Below are positions 1-6,727 of a stretch of 10,053 bases of DNA, one piece after another. Position numbers and translations under genes: made by a program. Every line of letters starts with the position of its first letter. Within the stretch, counting starts at the first letter, position 1. Below the pieces are notes generated by a model. It did not search any database, had not been told where the DNA came from, and worked only from the letters and a program-made list of their open reading frames with translations. The DNA is taken from contig CAILAO010000033.1 in NCBI GenBank assembly GCA_903832105.1, positions 1-10,053 of the forward strand. Direction: 5' to 3'. The DNA is from an uncultured Pseudomonadota bacterium (GTDB lineage Bacteria > Bdellovibrionota_B > Oligoflexia > Oligoflexales > CAILAO01).

Positions 1-119
1 GCTTCGGTAAGGCGTGCTCCGTAAGACAGGTTATATTCCTCAGCGTGAGAAAAAGGCGCAAGTCCGATAGCGCCAATAAATAAAAATGTTATCGCTAAAC
101 TTTTATGGAAAGTATTCAT
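1..119 (-). CDS. Exported protein of unknown function, N-terminal fragment
   Basis: This is the first 39 codons of a minus-strand gene that runs off the left edge. The translation begins MNTFHKSLAITFLFIGAIGL and reaches a signal-peptidase-I-like site, SHA followed by EEYNLSYGARL. That gives a basic n-region with a lysine, a hydrophobic core of about 14 residues and an A-x-A-type end. The ATG at 119-117 is preceded by a strong Shine-Dalgarno sequence (GGGGGAG on the minus strand, positions 123-129). The mature start, alternating YNLSYGARL, would suit a beta-strand of an outer-membrane protein, but too little is visible to say so. It is separated from the upstream radical SAM gene by 172 bases that look regulatory, so it probably has its own promoter. 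Its product is not recognised. Confidence 0.75.
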   Translation of the reverse strand, partial: MNTFHKSLAITFLFIGAIGLAPFSHAEEYNLSYGARLTE

Positions 120-169
120 AGTCTCCCCCTTTAATGCACACTATTTGTATGATCGGAGGATTTCTTTAA

Positions 170-185
170 AACTTTAACTAAAGTT
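170..185. repeat. 16-bp palindrome (7-2-7), possible operator
   Basis: On the plus strand it reads AACTTTA-AC-TAAAGTT. The two 7-base arms are exact reverse complements separated by two bases. It lies upstream of the start codon at 119 and would sit in the promoter or 5' leader of that gene. A similar 7-2-7 palindrome occurs at 9624-9639. A dimeric repressor or activator site is one possible reading, but AT-rich palindromes also arise by chance. Confidence 0.35.
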
Positions 186-213
186 ACTTGCCTCTGTATA
201 TACCTTTATATTT

Positions 214-245
214 GAGGGGTTATAGTCCTCTTTTTTTTGTTTTTT
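214..245 (+). terminator. Terminator-like hairpin with T tract, plus strand
   Basis: GAGGG (214-218) can pair with TCCTC (226-230), including one G-T pair, around a 7-base loop. It is followed directly by eight Ts and, after GT, another run of Ts. The arrangement is that of a weak Rho-independent terminator for plus-strand transcripts. However, no plus-strand gene precedes it in this window, and both neighbouring genes are on the minus strand. It may serve antisense transcription, or it may be a chance product of the A tract upstream of the neighbouring promoter. Confidence 0.3.
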
Positions 246-291
246 CGAGTCGAGTCATTAGAAGATAAGGGATTCTTCTGACCTTGTCCCT

Positions 292-1251
292 TCAATCCCA
301 CTTAAAAGGATCTCTTTTTGAAAAATCAGGAACGCCGGTATCTTGTGAGGTCATGTCTTGAATCAAAACGTTTTTTAAACCGAGATTCCAGGCATGATCG
401 ACCAGGTCGTCGTATTCTTGGACAAAAAGCTTCCTATTAATCGGAGGAAACTCGGCACTTTTATATAACGGTGAATATTGGGACATAAGAGAGATGTGGG
501 TTGTCGAAGGGAGATTGTCTGCAATCCATGATAGAGATTCTTTTGTCCCCGACATGTCACATGGAAGTGCGAGAAGTCTTATAAGGAGACCCTTTTTTGC
601 AGCCCCGGTTTCTGGATTGATCGTGAGGTCTCCCACTTGCGACCACATTTTTAAGATCGCTTTTCTTGCAATCGAAGGATAATCAGGAGCGTTGGAAAAC
701 CTGCTAGCGGCGTCATTGGAAGAGTATCGAAGATCCGGCAGATAGATTGACACGATACCTTGCAAAAGATCCAAGGTCTCAATAGAATCGTAACCATTCG
801 TATTATAAACAACGGGGGGAAGTTCGGTTTTCTTTGCAGCCAGACATAGAGCATCAAGAAAAGCCGGTAACTGATGTGTGGGCGTGACTGGTTCTATGTT
901 TTCGCACCCTAGCTCTTTTAACCAAACAATCTTGGACGCTAGTTCTTGCGTCGTCATTTGTTCGCCGAGTCCCGACTGACTGATTTCGTGGTTTTGACAA
1001 TAAACACATGTTAGATTGCACCAAGAAAAAAAGATTGTCCCGGCACCTCTTCCACCAATGAGGGGAGGCTCTTCTCCTAAGTGCGGGATCACCGAGGAAA
1101 CAACAGCCTCGGGTCCGGTCCTGCAATACCCCAAAGATCCTTGTAACCGATTAACGTGGCATCCCCTCGGACACAGGTCACACGAATGAAGCCTTTCTCT
1201 CGCGATGTTTGCGCGTTCTTGAACGAGATTGGAAAAGTCTACGTGTGACAT
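292..1251 (-). CDS. PflX-type radical SAM protein (COG1313-like)
   Basis: This is a 319-residue radical SAM protein resembling PflX, a homologue of pyruvate formate-lyase activating enzymes. The N-terminus carries a cysteine cluster, CDLCPRGCHVNR (Cys24, 27, 31) with GYC (Cys43), which is typical of this family. The CX3CX2C motif that binds the radical SAM 4Fe-4S cluster is at Cys78, Cys82 and Cys85 (SWCNLTCVYCQNHEIS). Further family-like stretches are VTPTHQLP (about 123-129), IYLPDLRYS (169-177) and SLMSQYSPLY (254-263). The family is predicted to activate a glycyl-radical enzyme or modify a protein, but its substrate is generally unknown, and no glycyl-radical enzyme is visible nearby. The ATG lies only 9 bases after the lgt stop codon and has no clear Shine-Dalgarno sequence, so translational coupling to lgt is likely. 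It is the last gene of the apparent galE-lgt-pflX operon. Confidence 0.88.
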   Translation of the reverse strand: MSHVDFSNLVQERANIARERLHSCDLCPRGCHVNRLQGSLGYCRTGPEAVVSSVIPHLGEEPPLIGGRGAGTIFFSWCNLTCVYCQNHEISQSGLGEQMTTQELASKIVWLKELGCENIEPVTPTHQLPAFLDALCLAAKKTELPPVVYNTNGYDSIETLDLLQGIVSIYLPDLRYSSNDAASRFSNAPDYPSIARKAILKMWSQVGDLTINPETGAAKKGLLIRLLALPCDMSGTKESLSWIADNLPSTTHISLMSQYSPLYKSAEFPPINRKLFVQEYDDLVDHAWNLGLKNVLIQDMTSQDTGVPDFSKRDPFKWD

Positions 1252-1260
1252 ATCTAAAAG

Positions 1261-2076
1261 TTAGACATTTTGCTGCGAACGCTGCGAAAAAATAAGAACA
1301 AGAATTGCACCGGCAACAATCATAATCGCGCTCAAGACTTGACCCATGGATAAAGGCCCCATGACTGTTCCGAGTTGGCTATCTGGTTCGCGGAAAAATT
1401 CCAAAATGAAGCGGAATATCCCATACAAAACCAAGAAAGAACTTCCAAGGACTCCGTCCTTAAATTTGAACGCTCGCAAAATAAACATGATGATAAGAAG
1501 GCCCCATCCTTCAAGAGCTGATTGGAATAACTGCGAAGGATACCTTGGCAATGGACCTGCGCCAGGGAAGACCATACCCAGCGAAGAATCGGTGATGCGT
1601 CCCCAAAGTTCGCCGTTGATGAAGTTACCAATTCTTCCACATCCAAAACCAAGCGGGATGATTGTTGCAATGTGATCCATTACGTTGGGGAAGCTTATAC
1701 CGCTGATATGGCATTTAATAAAAATAGCGATAACCACTCCAACAACCCCACCATGAAGGGAAAGGCCGCCCTGCCAGATACCGAATATTTCGTTTAAATG
1801 CTGGCCGTAGTAAATCGGATTATAAATGACGACGTATACAAGTCTTGCTCCAATAATCATGCCTAGGATTGCCCAAAGCATGATTTCCTCGACTGCCTGG
1901 AGGCTAGCCCTGAGCGTACCCTTCTTAGAACTGTAGCGAAGATAAAGCCAAACCGCAGCGATTCCGATCAGGTACATAAGGGAGTACCATCGAAGCTGCA
2001 AAGGGATGGAATGGCCTGCAATTTCAAAGGGACCTAATTGAAAAATGACAGGATCGATTTCTGGATAAGTTAACAT
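1261..2076 (-). CDS. lgt: Prolipoprotein diacylglyceryl transferase
   Basis: Lgt moves the diacylglyceryl group of phosphatidylglycerol onto the lipobox cysteine of prelipoproteins in the inner membrane, the first step of lipoprotein maturation. The 271-residue product is a polytopic membrane protein of normal length. The family signature GRIGNFINGELWGR is at 147-160, including Arg148, Asn151 and Glu156. The GGLSLHGG motif supplies the conserved histidine (His108). RYPSQL (178-183) and LYGIFRFILEFFREPD, with Tyr218 and Arg222, match the family's later conserved segments. All residues known to matter in E. coli Lgt appear to have equivalents. The start has a good Shine-Dalgarno sequence (AGAGGT, minus strand, 2083-2088) that overlaps the galE stop codon, and the gap to galE is 10 bases, so the two are coupled. 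Substrates may include the lipoproteins encoded at 8201-9472 and perhaps 3149-4180. Confidence 0.97.
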   Translation of the reverse strand: MLTYPEIDPVIFQLGPFEIAGHSIPLQLRWYSLMYLIGIAAVWLYLRYSSKKGTLRASLQAVEEIMLWAILGMIIGARLVYVVIYNPIYYGQHLNEIFGIWQGGLSLHGGVVGVVIAIFIKCHISGISFPNVMDHIATIIPLGFGCGRIGNFINGELWGRITDSSLGMVFPGAGPLPRYPSQLFQSALEGWGLLIIMFILRAFKFKDGVLGSSFLVLYGIFRFILEFFREPDSQLGTVMGPLSMGQVLSAIMIVAGAILVLIFSQRSQQNV

Positions 2077-2086
2077 GGTCTGACCT

Positions 2087-3076
2087 CTACCTCTGATTCT
2101 GGTGTTTTAAGTGCCACTTCCAAGCTGTTTCAATAATAGTGTCAAGGTTTGAGTAGGCTGTTTTCCAACCGAGTTTTTCTTCGGCTTTACGACTATCGCC
2201 GACGAGAACCGGGGGATCGCCAGGTCTTCTGGGTCCTATAGTTTGGCGAATGACTTTTCCTGTGATTTTTTCCGCACGAGAGATGACTTCTTTGACCGAG
2301 AAGCCCTTCCCATTTCCAAGATTAAAATCATCGTATAGACCACGCACTTTGTGGTTACGGATATAATCGAGAGCTGCGATATGAGCGTTGGCAAGATCGG
2401 TAACGTGAATATAGTCCCGCACACAAGTACCATCCGGAGTATCGTAATCGTCACCAAAAATCGTAACAGCCCCCTTACCTTCCGCTGCCATCTTGAGGGC
2501 GATAGGGATCAGGTGAGTCTCGGGATCATGGTCTTCGCCAATATCGCACGAAGGATCAGCACCAGCAGCATTGAAATAACGAAGGATCGCAGCTGAAAAT
2601 CCCAGTGATGTGGTGAAGTCCTTTAACATTTGCTCAATGATGAGTTTAGTCCTGCCATAAGGGCTAATCGGATTTTGGGGGTGTTTTTCATTCATGGGGA
2701 TCGTTATCGGGCCCCCAAAAGTTGCGCATGTACTTGAAAATACAATGTTTTTAACCGCAGCCTCGTTCATAGCTAGGAGTAGCGAGAGTGTTCCGCCGAC
2801 ATTATTTTTGTAGTAAACATCCGGTTTTTGGACCGATTCACCAACATAAGAGAAGGCGGCAAAGTGAACGACCGCTTCACAACCGTACTTTTTTAAAGTT
2901 TCCAAAACCTTTGCCGTATCCGCAACATCGCCCCGTTCAAAGGGCCCCCACTTTACAGCCCAGGGGTGCCCATACGTCAAATTATCATAGGCAACGGGTG
3001 TATGACCCTGATCATGCAAGGCTTTGCAAGTATGGCTTCCGATATAGCCAGCCCCCCCTGTTACGAGGATGTTCAT
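2087..3076 (-). CDS. galE: UDP-glucose 4-epimerase
   Basis: GalE interconverts UDP-glucose and UDP-galactose using tightly bound NAD+, supplying UDP-galactose for surface polysaccharide. The 329-residue product is an extended short-chain dehydrogenase. It has the Rossmann motif TGGAGYIGS (about residues 6-14), FSSTCATFG (Ser114/Ser115-Thr116 as the catalytic Ser/Thr region) and SPYGRTK with the catalytic pair Tyr140 and Lys144. Family-specific RYFNAAGADP and PDGTCVRDYIHV follow. The start was set at the ATG at 3076-3074 because AAAGGA (minus strand, 3085-3090) lies 8 bases upstream and the protein then begins directly with MNILVTGG. The frame also stays open to a TTG at 3097, which would add seven residues before the Rossmann strand and is less likely. 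It is the first gene of the operon with lgt and the radical SAM gene. Confidence 0.96.
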   Translation of the reverse strand: MNILVTGGAGYIGSHTCKALHDQGHTPVAYDNLTYGHPWAVKWGPFERGDVADTAKVLETLKKYGCEAVVHFAAFSYVGESVQKPDVYYKNNVGGTLSLLLAMNEAAVKNIVFSSTCATFGGPITIPMNEKHPQNPISPYGRTKLIIEQMLKDFTTSLGFSAAILRYFNAAGADPSCDIGEDHDPETHLIPIALKMAAEGKGAVTIFGDDYDTPDGTCVRDYIHVTDLANAHIAALDYIRNHKVRGLYDDFNLGNGKGFSVKEVISRAEKITGKVIRQTIGPRRPGDPPVLVGDSRKAEEKLGWKTAYSNLDTIIETAWKWHLKHQNQR

Positions 3077-3084
3077 GGGCTCGA

Positions 3085-3090
3085 TCCTTT
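3085..3090 (-). promoter_or_regulatory. Ribosome binding site that decides the galE start
   Basis: The minus-strand sequence AAAGGA lies 8 bases before the ATG at 3076. It falls inside the possible seven-codon extension from the TTG at 3097, which favours the shorter protein. Confidence 0.7.
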
Positions 3091-3110
3091 CTTTCAAAAA
3101 TCAAGATGAC

Positions 3111-3139
3111 ACCATAGCAAAATTTAAGACAGTTTATAA
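3111..3139 (-). promoter_or_regulatory. Possible sigma-70-like promoter for galE-lgt-pflX
   Basis: On the minus strand, TTATAA (3134-3139) and TATGGT (3111-3116) are 17 bases apart. The -10 is preceded by TGC, giving an extended -10 (TGnTATGGT). Transcription would start near 3104 and leave a leader of roughly 28 bases with the galE ribosome binding site in it. The -35 matches the consensus poorly, so this rests mainly on the extended -10 and the position between the protease stop and the galE start. Confidence 0.35.
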
Positions 3140-3148
3140 TAGAGATCT

Positions 3149-4180
3149 TTACTGAGGTTTTTCTAGTTTGCAACTTGCAAGGTAAAGATCGAAAAACCCA
3201 TCTTCAGTGAAACAACCCGCAAGGCTCGCCAGTGATTGGGCATAATTTTCAGCGACTTTTGAGACAGGATCTAACCAACCACCGGCACCGTCAGGATAGA
3301 CCTCGCAGGGCCTATTAAGGTCGCAATCAGGTAGTCCAGATGTGTTGTCTTTGACTGAAGTCGTGTGGATCGCGAGCACTTCAGGAAGAAGATTGTGATC
3401 CCGCATCAAAAGAAGAGGTGAACCTGAAGATCCTTCAAGAGCGCTGCATTGATGCTGAATAGTTTGCGTGAAGGAATAGGTCCCCTCTCTCAGCAACGGG
3501 ACATTGTTTCCTGCGCTACAGTTAGAATATCTCAAGAAAATATCGTTTTCAGAAAGTCCTCCAAAAGGAATGCCGATAAGGATGACATGTTCCGTCGAGT
3601 CCGAAACATCAGGGACCTTTTGAAGATTAGACGCAAGAGAAAGACCTAAAAAACCCTGCTCCGATAAAGCGGAAGATGTCTCAGAAAGTTCGAGTAAACC
3701 GAGATCAATCGATTTCATCGTAGAGTATTGAACGCCTTTTACAGTGACTACTTTATACGTGGAGAATGGTGCGTCCTTAAAAAAGTTGAACACAAGTTCC
3801 CCGGCCAGAGGATAATTTGTGAAAACTCTATCTGGTTCGAGAAATTCTCCAGATGGACCTTTAAGGCAATGACCACTCGTGACGGCATACGACGGAACAC
3901 CTACTTTTTGCGGAGTACTTTTTAGTAAAAAAGCAGTGCAGTTCCCAAATCCTGATGAAATTCTAAGAAGCCCAACGCTATTTGCAATGACCCCTTCTGG
4001 GCTGTTCTGCGAAAGAATAGTCCAATCGACTTGATCTGATCTAGCGTCTTGATCGGGGAGTTTCTCCCCCTTCCTATCATAAATGACTTGGAGATTGGAT
4101 GAAGATGAACCTGAAGAACAGTTTGAGAGTGCCCACACAAGCATCCACGCAGAAATTAAGTGTAAGACAAAATATCCCAA
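3149..4180 (-). CDS. Trypsin-like serine protease, exported, possible lipoprotein
   Basis: This 343-residue protein has the three catalytic blocks of the chymotrypsin (S1) fold. AVTSGHC places His104, SIDLGLLEL places Asp159, and EGSSGSP places Ser252 (the GxSGxP motif). The paired cysteines Cys81 and Cys105 sit where the usual disulfide bridges the histidine loop. The N-terminus is a hydrophobic signal ending ALSNC followed by a serine-rich linker (CSSGSSSS). That looks like a lipobox with Asn at -1 instead of Gly, Ala or Ser, so lipidation at Cys21 is plausible but unproven. Export to the periplasm or outer membrane is likely either way. The start is a TTG at 4180-4178, chosen because GAGGAT (minus strand, 4185-4190) is correctly placed; the first ATG is 12 codons later and would remove most of the signal peptide. 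No inhibitor or partner gene is adjacent. The gene is 72 bases upstream of galE and may share its transcript in part. Confidence 0.88.
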   Translation of the reverse strand: MGYFVLHLISAWMLVWALSNCSSGSSSSNLQVIYDRKGEKLPDQDARSDQVDWTILSQNSPEGVIANSVGLLRISSGFGNCTAFLLKSTPQKVGVPSYAVTSGHCLKGPSGEFLEPDRVFTNYPLAGELVFNFFKDAPFSTYKVVTVKGVQYSTMKSIDLGLLELSETSSALSEQGFLGLSLASNLQKVPDVSDSTEHVILIGIPFGGLSENDIFLRYSNCSAGNNVPLLREGTYSFTQTIQHQCSALEGSSGSPLLLMRDHNLLPEVLAIHTTSVKDNTSGLPDCDLNRPCEVYPDGAGGWLDPVSKVAENYAQSLASLAGCFTEDGFFDLYLASCKLEKPQ

Positions 4181-4184
4181 ACGT

Positions 4185-4190
4185 ATCCTC
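4185..4190 (-). promoter_or_regulatory. Ribosome binding site supporting a TTG start
   Basis: GAGGAT on the minus strand ends 4 bases before the TTG at 4180. It supports this unusual start codon for the protease gene and preserves a full signal peptide. Confidence 0.6.
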
Positions 4191-4358
4191 GCTTAACCAC
4201 GTTCTTTTTTAGAGAAAAAAACAGCTCGTCTCACCTCTATCACAGGGCAAAAAACAAGTTAACCTTTTTCGATGGGTTTGATATGCTATTCAGTCGACGA
4301 TGCGTTTTATAACATCTTGATATAAAAGAGTATATATACGCTATTAAAAGGAGATTTT

Positions 4359-4631
4359 ATGTTATCGATTAAAGTCGAAAAACCAGCTCAAGACAAGCTT
4401 AAAACCATGAATGTGTTTGCGTGGCCAATCTGGGAGAAAGAAGTATCGAAATTTCCATGGCATTATGACGAAAAAGAGACCTGTTATATGATCCAAGGCC
4501 GTGTAAAAGTCACTCCCAAAGGAGGACAACCGGTTGAGATTAATGCAGGTGAACTTGTCACGTTTCCAGCAGGTTTGGATTGCGAATGGAATGTTTTGTC
4601 GCCGATCAAGAAACATTATCGTTTCGGCTAA
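4359..4631 (+). CDS. Small DUF861-type cupin protein
   Basis: This 90-residue single-domain cupin resembles the Cupin_3/DUF861 family. Family-like features in order are VFAWPIWEKE (19-28), FPWHYDEKETCYMIQGRVKVTP (32-53), GGQPVEINAGELVTFPAGLDCEW (55-77) and a C-terminal KHYRFG. The classical cupin metal ligands are incomplete. Motif 1 keeps His35 and Glu40 but lacks HxH, and motif 2 has no histidine after PAGLDC, so metal binding is doubtful. Proteins of this family are usually left uncharacterised; some fused relatives act in ureidoglycine metabolism, for which there is no context here. The ATG follows a strong AAAAGGAG (4346-4353). The 178-base divergent gap before it is AT-rich and holds TTGATAT twice (4278-4284 and 4317-4323), but no convincing promoter pair was found. 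The stop codon overlaps that of the convergent FecR gene. Confidence 0.85.
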   Translation: MLSIKVEKPAQDKLKTMNVFAWPIWEKEVSKFPWHYDEKETCYMIQGRVKVTPKGGQPVEINAGELVTFPAGLDCEWNVLSPIKKHYRFG

Positions 4632-5782
4632 TCTTCTACTTTAAAATATTTCTCATAGGCATCCTCACCAACCTTATCTAAGTCAGCGGCTGAAGGTTTG
4701 GATGGCTTGGGCGCTGATGGCGCCTCTTTAAACTGTTTTTTAACGGTTATAGAGCTTAGGGTGTCAGAATTGAGAGACTTAGGGGGAGCTTTTGAAATTT
4801 CAGTAAAGAGTTTTGGATCGTGTTCTTTAATATCTTCAAGGACGACTTTAACGGCCTCTTTTTCAAGCGAGGCTATTTCTTTGCGTGTTTCCTCAGAAAG
4901 CGCTTCTTTCGGATCTTCTTTCTTCTTTTTAACAACGCTTTCACTCTGAATAGAGATAAGTTGTTCCTTCGTTGTTTTTTCAAGCGCAATCCCCAAATCG
5001 GGCACCCCAGATTCTTTAGGAGGCGCTACTTTTTCTGTTTCAGCTTTGTTTTGAGCTTCGCCTGCGGGAACCAATGGAGTCAACGGAGTCGTTGTAGGCG
5101 ATGGCGCGCTTGGAGGTGTAATGGGTGGCGCGATCACGGCGGTGAAACCGCTTGGTATCTTCACGGCCTGAGATTTTTTCTGGCCCGTGCGGCGTGCTTC
5201 GACCTCACCTAAAATAACGGAGACTTCTGTACCTCCGCTCTTTCCATAGCCGAGAACATGAAAATCGGTTCCTCGAACACCAAGAACAGTCGTATTTGTT
5301 TGAATTTCAGTCCCAGCACGGGGGCCATTTTTCTTGATCATGAGGCGCATTTTCCCAAAGAAAAGATCCACGATAGATTTTGCTTCGGCATCACCCCAAG
5401 TAACCCGGTAGGCTGTTCCGGGCCCCACTGTGATTTGATCTCCATTTTTATAAATCAGTCTTGCCTTGGCGTCGGGAAATGTTTGAAGGACGTGACCCAT
5501 TTTTAAGCGAGCACCTTTTGCCGCTGGCTCCACGGTGTAATACATGCCGTTAAAAAGAACATGAGCGGGACCCGAGGGCACTGAGGGATCGGACCCAGCC
5601 TTTTTATCTTTTAGGGTTGGAGGACAGTCTTTTTGAGGGTTACTTAAAATGTGAACCCTTCCCTCAACACGGGTAATGGTCGCTATATCGACGGTTTCAG
5701 AACCTAATACACGAGATGAGGTCATAAACAGCCCTCCTAAAAGTAGCATGTACGACGCAAAACGAGGAAACATGTAGATCAT
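4628..5782 (-). CDS. Exported FecR-domain protein with long charged C-terminus
   Basis: This 384-residue protein has a Sec signal peptide (residues 1 to about 28, ending RVLGSE). A FecR domain spans about 95-200, seen in DAKARLIYKNGDQITVGPGT, VDLFFGKMRLMIKK, and TEIQTNTTVLGVRGTDFHV followed by GTEVSVILGEVEAR. A proline/threonine-rich linker (about 217-240) follows, then a long lysine/glutamate-rich, probably helical tail (about 245-384). Unlike the FecR anti-sigma regulators it shows no N-terminal cytoplasmic anti-sigma segment and no sigma factor gene is adjacent. It therefore belongs with the exported FecR-domain proteins thought to act in the periplasm or at the cell surface. The ATG at 5782 has GGGAG well placed upstream; the alternative Met4 lacks this. 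Its stop (TAG) overlaps the TAA of the convergent cupin gene. It diverges from the exported-protein gene at 5878, so the two share a control region. Confidence 0.85.
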   Translation of the reverse strand: MIYMFPRFASYMLLLGGLFMTSSRVLGSETVDIATITRVEGRVHILSNPQKDCPPTLKDKKAGSDPSVPSGPAHVLFNGMYYTVEPAAKGARLKMGHVLQTFPDAKARLIYKNGDQITVGPGTAYRVTWGDAEAKSIVDLFFGKMRLMIKKNGPRAGTEIQTNTTVLGVRGTDFHVLGYGKSGGTEVSVILGEVEARRTGQKKSQAVKIPSGFTAVIAPPITPPSAPSPTTTPLTPLVPAGEAQNKAETEKVAPPKESGVPDLGIALEKTTKEQLISIQSESVVKKKKEDPKEALSEETRKEIASLEKEAVKVVLEDIKEHDPKLFTEISKAPPKSLNSDTLSSITVKKQFKEAPSAPKPSKPSAADLDKVGEDAYEKYFKVED

Positions 5783-5834
5783 AGTCGCTCTCCCAAATTT
5801 TTTGGTCTTGCCTTATTCTAGAGAAGATTAGATG

Positions 5835-5862
5835 ATTATATCTGCAATCGTGTTTTTGATAA
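5835..5862 (-). promoter_or_regulatory. Probable promoter of the FecR-domain gene
   Basis: On the minus strand, TTATCA (5857-5862) and TATAAT (5835-5840) are separated by 16 bases. The -10 matches the sigma-70 consensus fully and the -35 matches in four of six positions. The predicted leader is about 45-50 bases and contains the GGGAG ribosome binding site. The -35 lies only about 16 bases from the divergent start codon at 5878, so the two genes' control regions must overlap. Confidence 0.45.
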
Positions 5863-5877
5863 AGCCTGGAGGTAATC

Positions 5878-6696
5878 ATGAAGTGTTTGTTTCGGATTGG
5901 CGTAGGCGTGGCAATGGCTCTTCTACTTTTCCCTTATCCCACGGTTCGCGCGGCTGATAGAAGTGAAAAAGGAGAGAAAGTCGAAAAAAGCGATGCGTTT
6001 GAATATCCTGAGCTTCTTGTAACTCCTAGCGCAAGCAAAAGACTTAAGATGGAAGCAGCTCAAGAGGAAAAATCTGTTTGGACCAGTCATTGGCCCGTTC
6101 AGACTTCAGCCTTGATGACGTTGACGGCCGGTGTTTTGGGGATGGGTGATGCGGGGAACAAAAACGATAAAACAGATGCAAATGGCCAGAAAGTAAAATC
6201 AGATGCTAAACCCAGCGTATATTATGCTGGTCTTGCTGGGATTGGTGTCGGGACGGGCTGGCTTGTCACGACGGTACTTTTTTCTTCAAGTTATAGGCCT
6301 TATCAAACAGGTCAGAAGGAGATTGGAAAACTTCCCGATAAGGATCGAAAAGATGCTCTTATGAAGGAGCGTTTTGCGGAAGAATATATAGAAAAACCCG
6401 CGAGTATAGGCAGCCGTCTCATGTGGATTTCTGTATTTACAAATTTCGGGACTGGAGTAGCGATTGCGGCTAGCGCAGGGGCCGATGAAACAAAAGTAGC
6501 CGGTGGACTGGCTGCTGTGCTGGCGTTCACACCTCTTTTATTCCAATATCGCTGGCAACAGGTGATGAATTATCATGAAGAGTATAAGAAAAAAATCTAC
6601 GGGCCGTTATCGGACGTTCGTTTCTCCATAGACCCAATCATCCTTGTACATGATGAGGCTCTAAGTCCTGGTGTTAATCTGGCGCTTAGCTTTTAA
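5878..6696 (+). CDS. Exported hydrophobic protein of unknown function
   Basis: This 272-residue protein is not recognised. It begins with a clear Sec signal peptide, MKCLFRIGVGVAMALLLFPY, ending TVRA before ADRSEKGEK (cleavage after about residue 25). A charged region (26-65) follows and contains YPELLVTPSASKRLKMEA. Next come glycine/alanine-rich hydrophobic stretches at about 74-90, 114-136, 181-200 and 206-224, separated by soluble loops. The C-terminal part reads VRFSIDPIILV and ends GVNLALSF. A terminal phenylalanine after an alternating stretch is seen in outer-membrane proteins, but the hydrophobic segments look helical, so the location is uncertain. The ATG has a near-perfect GGAGGT (5868-5873), four bases away. 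The gene is 31 bases upstream of the HAMP-like membrane protein on the same strand, so they are probably co-transcribed, and it diverges from the FecR-domain gene. Confidence 0.82.
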   Translation: MKCLFRIGVGVAMALLLFPYPTVRAADRSEKGEKVEKSDAFEYPELLVTPSASKRLKMEAAQEEKSVWTSHWPVQTSALMTLTAGVLGMGDAGNKNDKTDANGQKVKSDAKPSVYYAGLAGIGVGTGWLVTTVLFSSSYRPYQTGQKEIGKLPDKDRKDALMKERFAEEYIEKPASIGSRLMWISVFTNFGTGVAIAASAGADETKVAGGLAAVLAFTPLLFQYRWQQVMNYHEEYKKKIYGPLSDVRFSIDPIILVHDEALSPGVNLALSF

Positions 6697-6727
6697 TAAA
6701 TCTATTTGATGGAAGGTATTGTAAACT

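Larger units (their letters stand above)
120..291 (-). promoter_or_regulatory. Intergenic leader with palindrome and A/T tracts
   Basis: The stretch between the radical SAM gene and the exported-protein gene is AT-rich. Read on the minus strand it carries long A tracts (231-245), then several TATA-like hexamers around 190-225, then a 16-bp palindrome at 170-185, 51 bases from the start codon. No single -35/-10 pair stands out. The A tracts could act as an UP element for a promoter serving the gene at 1-119. A promoter somewhere here is inferred from the gap length and composition. Confidence 0.35.

Noticed and set aside
4278..4323. Two TTGATAT direct repeats upstream of the cupin gene as -35 elements
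   Set aside because: Neither has a good -10 at 16-18 bases. The second would start transcription inside the ribosome binding site.
4820..5212. Plus-strand 130-codon frame opposite the FecR gene
   Set aside because: Phe- and Arg-rich composition is the expected antisense of the Lys/Glu-rich FecR tail.
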